This document shows, piece after piece, positions 1 to 6,444 of a stretch of DNA of 7,518 bases. Made by a program: the position numbers and the translations under genes. The stretch comes from Chloroflexi bacterium UBA2235. Lineage in GTDB: Bacteria > Chloroflexota > UBA11872 > UBA12225. Below the pieces are notes generated by a model that made no database searches, was not told the origin of the DNA, and saw only the letters and a list, made by a program, of their open reading frames with translations. The stretch's first letter is position 1; every line of letters begins with the position of its first letter. Location of the stretch: assembly GCA_002347925.1 (NCBI GenBank), contig DDYL01000092.1:5477-12994 (forward strand), written 5' to 3'.

Positions 1-2269
1 GGGCATCGCTGCCCTCCTCGTCATCGTCACCATCAACCGGCAAATCCTCCTCGGACTTGACCCGCTGCGTCACATGCCCGCAAACGGTGCACACGACCTT
101 CCCTCCTGCCTGGAGGGTCTGCATCTGGCCATCCACCGGGCAAGGTTCCGGCACCGGGCGCTGCCAGATCGCAAAGTCGCAGGTCGGGTACGTCATGCAC
201 CCGAAGAAGGTGCGTCCACGCTTCGTCTTGCGTTCCAGGAGATCCGATCCACACTTCGGACACGGCACCCCGATACGGGTCACCAACGTACGCGTGGTCC
301 GGCACTCCGGAAAGCCCGAACACGCCAGGAACTTCCCGAACCGGCCCAGCTTGATCACCATCTGGCGGCCACAGACCTCACAGAGTTCGTCCGAAAGTTC
401 GTCGGCTATCTCGACGCGTTCCATCAGGTCGCGCGCCTTCTCCAGGTTCAGCGCAAATGGTTCGTAGAACTGCTGCACCACCGGCACCCAGTCGCCCTCG
501 CCATCCGCCACCTGGTCCAGCTGCCCCTCGATCAGGGCGGTGAAACCCGCATCCACCACATCCGGGAAGTGTTCCACCAGGAGATCGTTCACGATCATCC
601 CGAGTTCCGTCGGGCGCAAGACCCGTTCGGTCCGTTCAACGTACCCGCGTTCCTGCACCGTCGAGATGATCGGCGCATACGTCGACGGACGGCCGATCCC
701 ATCCTCCTCAAGCGCCTTGATCAGCGAGGCCTCGGAGAACCGTGCCGGTGGTTGCGTGAAGTGTTGCGTCCCCGCCACACCATCCATCGACACATCGTCA
801 CCGGACGCAAGGTCGGGCAGCAGACGGGTGCGCTTGTCATCCTCACCCTCCTCACCCTCAGGCGCATCGAGCACCTTCAGGAACCCCGCAAACCGCATCA
901 CCGATCCATTCGCCCGCAACAGGTACCTGTGACCACCCGCGTCCGCCACCGGCGGTGTGGCCAAGACATCGACCGCCGTGGTGTCAAAGACGGCACTCAC
1001 CATCTGGCTTGCGATGAACCGCTTCCAGATCAGCGAGTACAGCCGGTACTGGTCGGAGGTGATGTGGGTCCGCAGGGCCTCCGGCAACCGCCGGCACGAT
1101 GTCGGACGGATCGCTTCATGGGCCTCCTGGGCACCCTTCGCCTTGGTCTTGTAGACAGGAGGTTGCGCCGGCACGTACTCGGGGCCGAAGCGTTCGCCAA
1201 TCAGGCCACTCGCCTCTTCCTGCGCTTCCTGCGCAACTTGCGGCGAATCGGTCCGCATGTACGTGATCAACCCGATCGTCCCCTCACCGGGCACCTCAAG
1301 GCCTTCGTACAGCTGTTGCGCCACCGTCATCGTGCGCTTGGCGGTGAACCCCAGTCGACGCCCTGCCTCCTGTTGCATCGTGCTCGTGATGAACGGTGCC
1401 GATGGATTCCGCAGCTGTTCACGCTTCCGCACATCAGAGACCGCATAGGACGCCTTGCGGAGATCCTCCACAACTGCATTCGCATCGGTCCCGTTCGTCA
1501 GCTCGATCTTCTCACCATCCCGCTGGACAAGACCGACCGAGAACTCCTCACGTGGGGCCTTGCCACGGGTGGCCGCCTTGGCCTCCTTCACCTGCTTGCG
1601 CAGGCGTGCCTCCACGGTCCAGTACTCGACCGGCACGAACGCCTCGATCTCCCGCTCACGATCAACAATCAGGCGCACCGCAACCGACTGCACCCGACCC
1701 GCGGACAGGCCCTTGCGAACCTTGTTCCACAGCAGCGGGCTCAACTTGTATCCCACAAGCCGGTCAATCACCCGGCGCCCCTGTTGCGCCTTGACCAGAT
1801 TCAGATCGATCTCGCGGGGATGCTTCAGCGCATCCTGCACCGCCGTCTTCGTGATCTCATGGAAGACCACCCGTCGCGCCAGGATAGGCGGCTTGCCCTT
1901 CGCCTGCACCGCCTGCAGCAAGTGCCACGCGATCGCCTCACCTTCCCGGTCAGGGTCAGTCGCCAGCAGCAGCTCCGAAGCACCACGGGCAAGAAGCGTC
2001 AACTCCTTGACCAGGTCCTTCTTCTCCTTCGGGACCACGTAACTCGGCGCGAATTCCTCGTCAATGTCCACCCCAAGACGGCGCTTGGGCAGATCGCGGA
2101 CATGGCCGAGTGAGGCCTTTACCGAGTACCCCCGACCAAGGAACTTCTCGATCGTCTTGGCCTTGGCCGGGGACTCGACAATGACGAGCTTCCTCGCCCT
2201 GGTCGCGTCAGCGACGACTGGTTTCTTCGGTTTTGCCGCCGCGGCGGGCTTCTTGGCTGCGGTTGCCAT
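1..2269 (-). CDS. topA: DNA topoisomerase I (type IA), 3' end outside the window
   Basis: Relaxes negatively supercoiled DNA by cutting one strand through a 5'-phosphotyrosine link and passing the other strand. Translated by eye, 756 codons are visible with no stop before the left edge. A Lys/Ala/Pro-rich N-terminal stretch of about 26 residues precedes the TOPRIM domain, which has KLVIVESPAKAKTIEKFLG (Glu32) and the metal-binding ATDPDREGE (Asp105, Asp107, Glu109). SAGRVQS lies at about 189-195. The catalytic tyrosine is Tyr337 in LITYMRTDSP. The C-terminus has two C4 zinc ribbons, Cys630/633/650/656 and Cys670/673/691/697, then a third that looks degenerate (Cys710, Cys727, Cys730, with Asp713 where a Cys is expected). 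The ATG at 2269 lacks a good Shine-Dalgarno. An in-frame GTG at 2302 has GAGAGGG six bases upstream and would add 11 residues, so the start is uncertain. Family assignment is secure. Confidence 0.97.
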   Translation of the reverse strand, partial: MATAAKKPAAAAKPKKPVVADATRARKLVIVESPAKAKTIEKFLGRGYSVKASLGHVRDLPKRRLGVDIDEEFAPSYVVPKEKKDLVKELTLLARGASELLLATDPDREGEAIAWHLLQAVQAKGKPPILARRVVFHEITKTAVQDALKHPREIDLNLVKAQQGRRVIDRLVGYKLSPLLWNKVRKGLSAGRVQSVAVRLIVDREREIEAFVPVEYWTVEARLRKQVKEAKAATRGKAPREEFSVGLVQRDGEKIELTNGTDANAVVEDLRKASYAVSDVRKREQLRNPSAPFITSTMQQEAGRRLGFTAKRTMTVAQQLYEGLEVPGEGTIGLITYMRTDSPQVAQEAQEEASGLIGERFGPEYVPAQPPVYKTKAKGAQEAHEAIRPTSCRRLPEALRTHITSDQYRLYSLIWKRFIASQMVSAVFDTTAVDVLATPPVADAGGHRYLLRANGSVMRFAGFLKVLDAPEGEEGEDDKRTRLLPDLASGDDVSMDGVAGTQHFTQPPARFSEASLIKALEEDGIGRPSTYAPIISTVQERGYVERTERVLRPTELGMIVNDLLVEHFPDVVDAGFTALIEGQLDQVADGEGDWVPVVQQFYEPFALNLEKARDLMERVEIADELSDELCEVCGRQMVIKLGRFGKFLACSGFPECRTTRTLVTRIGVPCPKCGSDLLERKTKRGRTFFGCMTYPTCDFAIWQRPVPEPCPVDGQMQTLQAGGKVVCTVCGHVTQRVKSEEDLPVDGDDDEEGSDA

Positions 2270-2302
2270 CTTGATCTCGATCTGGCCCCCGGAGCGCCTC
2301 AC

Positions 2303-2324
2303 CCCATTCCCTCTCGACGAGAGG
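2303..2324 (-). promoter_or_regulatory. topA leader hairpin overlapping a Shine-Dalgarno-like sequence
   Basis: The plus strand at 2310-2324 reads CCTCTCGACGAGAGG, a perfect inverted repeat, so topA mRNA can form a 6-bp stem with a 3-base loop here. On the minus strand the downstream arm is part of GAGAGGG, which sits six bases before an in-frame GTG (2300-2302). If that GTG is used, the stem would hide its ribosome binding site. If the ATG at 2269 is used, this is only leader structure. The stem and spacing are seen directly; the regulatory role is inference. Confidence 0.35.
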
Positions 2325-2359
2325 CAGGTGGTGGAGGCCCTCCATCGGCGGGCGAAGGT

Positions 2360-2374
2360 GGTTCAGTCCGAACC
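2360..2374 (-). repeat. Dyad GGTTCAGTCCGAACC at the predicted topA transcript 5' end
   Basis: The plus strand reads GGTTC-AGTCC-GAACC, a 5-bp stem with a 5-base loop. It lies just downstream of the candidate -10, so it would form the first hairpin of the topA message, and as DNA it could be an operator next to the start site. A closely related dyad lies at 2434-2449. A 5'-terminal stem is known to stabilise some bacterial mRNAs; that this one does is inference. Confidence 0.4.
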
Positions 2375-2560
2375 CTTTTCGAATATAGCAATGTCGTGCA
2401 AAGCGAAGTGCATGGCAATCAGGGGCGGTGCCAGTTCACCAGCCGAACCATACTCCCTCTCCCGACTGGGTCTTGTGCGCCGACCAACCCTGTCGCCATC
2501 TGGTTGAAGACGCCACGGCTTCGGCGCACTTCGGTCCGCCGGCATCCCGTTCCTAATCAT
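2363..2560 (-). CDS. Possible 65-residue ORF overlapping the mfd stop (ATGA); doubtful
   Basis: An ATG at 2560-2558 overlaps the mfd TGA stop in an ATGA arrangement, which often marks translational coupling. The ORF encodes 65 residues, rich in Arg and Pro, and ends at a TGA at 2363-2365. I recognise no domain, signal peptide or membrane segment. Against it, the frame runs through the long nested inverted repeat (2475-2529) and the candidate topA promoter (2382-2390), and its composition looks like translated intergenic DNA. It is listed because of the overlap, with low confidence that it is a gene. Confidence 0.15.
   Translation of the reverse strand: MIRNGMPADRSAPKPWRLQPDGDRVGRRTRPSREREYGSAGELAPPLIAMHFALHDIAIFEKGSD
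2382..2390 (-). promoter_or_regulatory. Candidate extended -10 promoter for topA
   Basis: On the minus strand the sequence reads TTGCTATATTCG. This gives a TGC extension followed by TATATT, five of six matches to the TATAAT consensus, in an AT-rich island within otherwise GC-rich DNA. No good -35 hexamer lies 16-18 bp upstream (CACTTC at 17 bp), which fits an extended -10 promoter. Transcription would start near 2374-2376, giving a topA leader of about 105 bases that begins with a GGTTC/GAACC stem-loop. The promoter is inferred from consensus only. Confidence 0.5.
2434..2449 (-). repeat. Second copy of the GTTCA...CCGAACC dyad, upstream of the topA promoter
   Basis: The plus strand reads GTTCA-CCAG-CCGAACC. 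It shares GTTCA and CCGAACC with 2361-2374 (GTTCA-GT-CCGAACC) and differs only in the spacer (four bases against two). The dyad centres are about 74 bp apart, close to seven helical turns, and they flank the candidate -10 on both sides. That arrangement would suit a looping repressor, but no regulator is identified. Confidence 0.35.
2475..2529 (-). promoter_or_regulatory. Long nested inverted repeat downstream of mfd
   Basis: GTGCGCCGA (2475-2483) is the exact reverse complement of TCGGCGCAC (2521-2529). Nested inside, CAACC (2485-2489) pairs with GGTTG (2502-2506) around a 12-base loop, with one unpaired base on one side and a 14-base bulge on the other. It starts about 28 bases after the mfd stop. 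The minus-strand sequence after the stem has no T-run, so it is not a standard intrinsic terminator. It may be a U-less terminator, a processing site that separates mfd from topA mRNA, or a small structured RNA. Pairing is seen directly; function is open. Confidence 0.4.
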
Positions 2561-5500
2561 GGGCGATTGGGTTGGGGTACGGAGGATATACCTGCACTCG
2601 CCGGTGCGGCCTCGATCACCCGCAGGCTGTCCAGGGCAACCAGCAAGTCACGCCGCCACTTCTCGGCCGACGCGGCCCGCGGAATCCTGACCTGTCCACC
2701 CTTGACCACCGCGCGCGTCCCGAATGCCTTGTACAACGCAACACGGTCGCAAACGACGAATGGCGAGAGTTTCAGCACCAGTTCCGGCCCGGTCACCACT
2801 CCATCCTGGGTCTCGATCGCCCGCACGAACCGCGCCCTCGCCAGGGCCTTTATCCGCAGCAGGAAGAAGAGGTCGGCAACGGGCGTCGGCAGGATGCCAA
2901 ACCGGTCTGCGAACTCCACCCGGGCCGCCTCGACCTCCGCCTCGGTCTCCAGCGTCGCCAACCGCCGGTACAGGCGAACCTTGACATCACCATCCCCAAC
3001 GTAACTGTCCGGCAAGTGCGCACCAAGGGGCAGGTCAATGGTCAGGTCCGTCGCCGGAATCGTGCGCTTGCCACGCAGTTCCTCAACCGCCTCGGCAACA
3101 AGGCGGCAGTACAGGTCAAACCCGACCGTATTCATGAACCCGCTTTGCTCCGGTCCGAGCAGGTTCCCGGCGCCACGGATCTCCAGGTCCTTCATCGCAA
3201 TCCGGAACCCCGCACCGAGGTCCGTCGCCTCGAAGATCGACCGGAGACGCTTCTCGGCCGTCTCGGTCAGGCGCCGTGCCGGGTCGTAGAGGAGGTAGGC
3301 ATATGCCTGTTGTCCGGACCGCCCCACACGTCCCCGCAACTGGTATAGCTGCGCCAGACCGAACATCGCCGCATCCTGCACGATGATCGTGTTGACATTC
3401 GGCAAGTCCAGACCACTCTCGATGATCGTCGTACACACCAGGACGTCGTGCGAACCCTGGCTGAACTCCACCATCACCTTCTCGAGTTCGTCCTCATCCA
3501 TCTGGCCATGCCCGACGGTGATGTCAACCTCAGGGATCAGCTTGCCCAGCTTCCGTGCCACCGCATGGATCGTTTGCACCCGGTTGTGGACCACGAAGAC
3601 CTGGCCGCCACGGTCCACCTCGCGCAGGATTGCCTCCCGCACGAGTGATTCGTCCTGGCCGGTCACATACGTCTTCACCGGCAGGCGCGCTTCGGGAGGC
3701 GTCTCGATGACGCTCATGTCCCGCATGCCCACCATGCTCTGGTGCAAGGTCCGCGGGATCGGTGTCGCCGTCAACGTCAGCACATGCACGTCATTGCGAA
3801 GCTGCTTCAGGCGCTCCTTGTGGGTCACGCCGAACCGCTGTTCCTCATCCACCACCAGCAACCCGAGGTCACGGAACCGGACGTCCTTGCTCAGCAACCG
3901 GTGGGTGCCGATCACCAGATCCACCGATCCGTCCACCAGTCCCGCAACCACGGCATCCTGTTCCCGCGTCGTCCGGAAGCGGCTCAGGACGTCCACCTTC
4001 ACCGGAAAGGCCTGCATCCGCCGGCTGAACGTCTGGAAGTGCTGCATCGCAAGGACGGTCGTCGGCACAAGCACCGCAACCTGCTTGCCCTCCTGGACCG
4101 CCTTGAAGGCCGCCCGTACCGCCACTTCGGTCTTGCCGAACCCGACATCCCCGCAGACCAGGCGGTCCATCGGCTTGGTCCGTTCCATGTCCTGCTTGAC
4201 GTCGGTGATCGCCTGCATCTGGTCGGCCGTCTCCACGAACGGGAAGGCCTCCTCCAGGTCGCGTTGCCACTGCGTGTCCGGGCCGAACGCATGCGCCTGC
4301 GCCACGTCACGGGCCGCGTAGAGGACCAGCAGCTGCTGCGCCACTTCCGCGACCGACTGCTTGACCCGGTTCTTTGCGCGCTCCCACTCGCCCCCGCCCA
4401 ACTTGCTCAAGGCGGGGACGTGCTCACCCGCACCCACGAACCGCTCAACCCGGTCAAGCTGGTCGGTCGGCACATAGACCTTGTCCGCCCCCTGGAACTG
4501 CAGCAGGAGGTACTCGCGCTCCCCACCCTCCACCTGGCGTCGCACCAGACCCTGGTACTGGGCAATCCCATGCTCCACATGCACAACCATGTCGCCAACC
4601 GTGAGTTCCCCCAGGAAACTCTCCTTGGCGTACCGGCGCCGACGCACCGGCCGCCGTGGACGTGCCCACCCGAAGACCTCCACATCCGTCAGGACGACCA
4701 GCCCCAACGCGTCGTGGACCCACCCCTCACCCGCCTGTCCCTGCACCAACGTCAGGCTTGGTCGCGTCGGTTGGCGTTCCAAGGTCTCAACCGGCGCGAT
4801 GTCCAGTCCATGGTCCGCGTAGAGTTCCGCCAATCGCGACGCCTGTTGTGACACGATCACCACGCGGTTCCTGGCATGCAGGCGCCGACGCGACATCTCG
4901 ACCACATCCTTGATCCGGCCGCCGTATGTCGGAGCCATCTCAAACTCCGTCAGGACAATCGCCGCATCGGGATGCACCGGCACAAGCGTCGTCGTCTCCG
5001 CCGCCGGTCGTGTCTCATCCGGTTCAAGTACCGGATCAGGTGCGTCCGTCGGCGCCGCCGTCTGGCCCCATCCCTCCCCCTGTCCGTGATGAAGCTGCAA
5101 TGGCAGCGGATCAGGATGGACCTGCGTCGCATCCTCCTCGGGATCCCCGTCCGGGGCGGTGACAGGCAGGGGCGCGCCGACCACCAGTTCCGTCGATCCT
5201 CCCGGCGTCCGGTAGGAGAGGTGCATGGTCGCCACGTCCGCGAGGCGTCGCAGTGTCGATGCCCGGTCGTGCCACGCAGCCGCAAACCCAGCTGGGATCG
5301 AGCCATTCCCCATCAGCCGGTCACGCCTCTCCCGCGTGTGTTGGTCCAGATCATCAAGACTGTCAAGCACCATCCGGGGTTCATCGATGATGACCAGCGG
5401 ATCGGGGAGGTAGTCAAGAAGCCACCCAGGACGGTGGCCTCCGGCATCAATCAGGTACCGGGCAAAGAAGGGAAGGGCCGCAAAGAACGCCCCACCCTCA

Positions 5501-6375
5501 AGATCACGAACCTGCCAGTCCCACTCCTCGCGCACCTCCGGCCGAAGCGTGTCGCAGTCCAGCGCGTTCAGCACGGCAGCAGCAGCAGCACCGTTCCACA
5601 GCGGGAACTCCGTCGCCGGCGCCAACTGGAACACCTCCAGCGTCCCGGTCGACCGCTGGGTCACCGGGTCGAACATGCGCAGGCTTTCGACCTCGTCGCC
5701 GAAGAACTCCAGGCGCACTGGCCATTCCGCCAATGGGGGAAAGAGATCGAGGATGCCACCGCGACGACTGAATGATCCCGGCGCCTCCACCAGGCCGACA
5801 CGGGTGTAGCCACTCGCCGTGAGCTGCGCCACAAGGCCATCCATGCTGATCGTCGCACCCGGCGTCACCCGCACCACCCGCGGCGCAAAGTCCTCCGGCG
5901 AGGCAACCATCTGGGTCAGGCCCGCGACGCTCGTCACGATCACCGTCGTATCAAGCGATATTCCCGCCTGACGCGCACCGGCAAGGTGCACCAGGACGCC
6001 TGCGCGCGATCCGACGGTGTCGGCAGCAGCCGGCAATTGCTCATACGGCGCCGCGTCAAACGCCGGAAGGTAGTGCACGTCATCCGGACTCTGCGACCAG
6101 GTTTGAAGATCGTGTACCCACGCCTGCGCCTTCGCCGGATCCGAGGCCAGCAGCACGATCGGGCGTCCGGAACGCGCCTGCAGCGATGCGATGACCGTTG
6201 CCTTTGCCGCCTCTCGCACCACCGCGCTGACTTGCGGAGCCATCAGCGCCGGCGACCCGTCGATGGTCAAATCCGAATCGAGTGCACTTGGGGGCAGCGC
6301 GACGCCGGCGAGATCGACGAGGCGGCGAATTGACGGTGACTCGTCGAACAACGGAAGCAGGCCGGAGAGTCGCAT
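2557..6375 (-). CDS. mfd: Transcription-repair coupling factor Mfd
   Basis: A 1272-residue DNA translocase that displaces RNA polymerase stalled at DNA lesions and recruits UvrA. The UvrB-like N-terminal module runs to about 345, with the signature SFSRRGGILDLFPP (201-214) and FFGDEVESLRMFD (224-236). A disordered insertion covers about 397-470. Domain 3 has APTYGGRIKDV (481-491). The CarD-like RNA polymerase interaction domain spans about 586-655 (GDMVVHVEHGIAQYQGL). Superfamily 2 helicase motifs follow: Walker A GDVGFGKT (742-749), DEEQ (843-846), TATPIPRT (869-876), TTIIESGLDLPN (982-993) and QLRGRVGRS (1012-1020). GAGNLLGPEQSG (1068-1079) and the C-terminal D7 domain complete it. An in-frame TAG nine codons upstream, with no other start codon between, fixes the ATG at 6375. 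AGAAAGG lies about 13 bases before it, a weak ribosome site. All key residues are present, so it should be functional. Confidence 0.98.
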   Translation of the reverse strand: MRLSGLLPLFDESPSIRRLVDLAGVALPPSALDSDLTIDGSPALMAPQVSAVVREAAKATVIASLQARSGRPIVLLASDPAKAQAWVHDLQTWSQSPDDVHYLPAFDAAPYEQLPAAADTVGSRAGVLVHLAGARQAGISLDTTVIVTSVAGLTQMVASPEDFAPRVVRVTPGATISMDGLVAQLTASGYTRVGLVEAPGSFSRRGGILDLFPPLAEWPVRLEFFGDEVESLRMFDPVTQRSTGTLEVFQLAPATEFPLWNGAAAAAVLNALDCDTLRPEVREEWDWQVRDLEGGAFFAALPFFARYLIDAGGHRPGWLLDYLPDPLVIIDEPRMVLDSLDDLDQHTRERRDRLMGNGSIPAGFAAAWHDRASTLRRLADVATMHLSYRTPGGSTELVVGAPLPVTAPDGDPEEDATQVHPDPLPLQLHHGQGEGWGQTAAPTDAPDPVLEPDETRPAAETTTLVPVHPDAAIVLTEFEMAPTYGGRIKDVVEMSRRRLHARNRVVIVSQQASRLAELYADHGLDIAPVETLERQPTRPSLTLVQGQAGEGWVHDALGLVVLTDVEVFGWARPRRPVRRRRYAKESFLGELTVGDMVVHVEHGIAQYQGLVRRQVEGGEREYLLLQFQGADKVYVPTDQLDRVERFVGAGEHVPALSKLGGGEWERAKNRVKQSVAEVAQQLLVLYAARDVAQAHAFGPDTQWQRDLEEAFPFVETADQMQAITDVKQDMERTKPMDRLVCGDVGFGKTEVAVRAAFKAVQEGKQVAVLVPTTVLAMQHFQTFSRRMQAFPVKVDVLSRFRTTREQDAVVAGLVDGSVDLVIGTHRLLSKDVRFRDLGLLVVDEEQRFGVTHKERLKQLRNDVHVLTLTATPIPRTLHQSMVGMRDMSVIETPPEARLPVKTYVTGQDESLVREAILREVDRGGQVFVVHNRVQTIHAVARKLGKLIPEVDITVGHGQMDEDELEKVMVEFSQGSHDVLVCTTIIESGLDLPNVNTIIVQDAAMFGLAQLYQLRGRVGRSGQQAYAYLLYDPARRLTETAEKRLRSIFEATDLGAGFRIAMKDLEIRGAGNLLGPEQSGFMNTVGFDLYCRLVAEAVEELRGKRTIPATDLTIDLPLGAHLPDSYVGDGDVKVRLYRRLATLETEAEVEAARVEFADRFGILPTPVADLFFLLRIKALARARFVRAIETQDGVVTGPELVLKLSPFVVCDRVALYKAFGTRAVVKGGQVRIPRAASAEKWRRDLLVALDSLRVIEAAPASAGISSVPQPNRP
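5061..5175 (-). repeat. Low-complexity insertion core in mfd, with blocks resembling the pth palindromic element
   Basis: This DNA encodes part of the Pro/Asp/Gly/Gln-rich insertion between the UvrB-like module and domain 3. It contains a C-rich arm (5072-5084, ending CCTGTC) and a partly complementary G-rich arm (5161-5173, starting GACAGG). It also has a small hairpin, GCTGC-AATG-GCAGC, at 5094-5107. CCCTGTCCG (5078-5086) recurs exactly at 6775-6783 in the pth insertion, and AGCTG plus ATGGCAGCG recur inside the pth palindrome. The likeness is patchy, so common origin is a hypothesis. Confidence 0.3.
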
Positions 6376-6390
6376 GGTGCCGTTGGTGCC

Positions 6391-6415
6391 TTTCTCGTGC
6401 TACATCGCGGGGAGC
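6391..6415 (-). repeat. Upstream motif GCTCCC-N10-CACGAGAAA (mfd copy)
   Basis: Read on the minus strand, GCTCCC (6415-6410) is followed by CACGAGAAA (6399-6391). A similar pair with a 7-base gap lies at 7502-7481, upstream of pth. In this copy the GAGAAA also forms part of the weak mfd ribosome binding region. The match is exact over 6 and 9 bases; its role is unknown. Confidence 0.25.
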
Positions 6416-6428
6416 GCCGGGCGGTCAA
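6399..6428 (-). promoter_or_regulatory. Weak candidate promoter in the pth-mfd gap
   Basis: On the minus strand TTGACC (6428-6423) matches the -35 consensus at five of six bases. It is followed after 18 bp by TGTAGC (6404-6399), which matches the -10 consensus at only three positions. A start from here would give a very short mfd leader. The gap is only 69 bp, so mfd could simply be read through from pth; this would be an internal promoter at most. Confidence 0.2.
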
Positions 6429-6444
6429 GCGCGGCGTAACGAAA

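Noticed and set aside
74..2113. A 679-codon open frame on the plus strand across topA.
   Set aside because: It lies antisense to a clear topoisomerase I and its translation is rich in Arg, His, Leu and Gln with no domain. Such frames arise from codon bias in GC-rich genes.
2360..2380. An intrinsic terminator on the plus strand (hairpin followed by CTTTTC).
   Set aside because: The stem is only 5 bp, the T-run is four bases and no plus-strand gene lies upstream.
2434..2449. A LexA-type SOS box made from the GTTC and GAAC half-sites.
   Set aside because: The Gram-positive type box has GAAC first and GTTC second with four bases between; here the half-sites are in the opposite order and spacing.
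3383..4851. Long plus-strand open frames of 312 and 369 codons opposite mfd.
   Set aside because: They are antisense to the helicase core of mfd and show only biased, low-information composition.
6415..6436. A CGCCG/CGGCG stem in the pth-mfd gap as a terminator.
   Set aside because: The stem is 5 bp with a 12-base loop and no T-run, not distinguishable from chance in GC-rich DNA.
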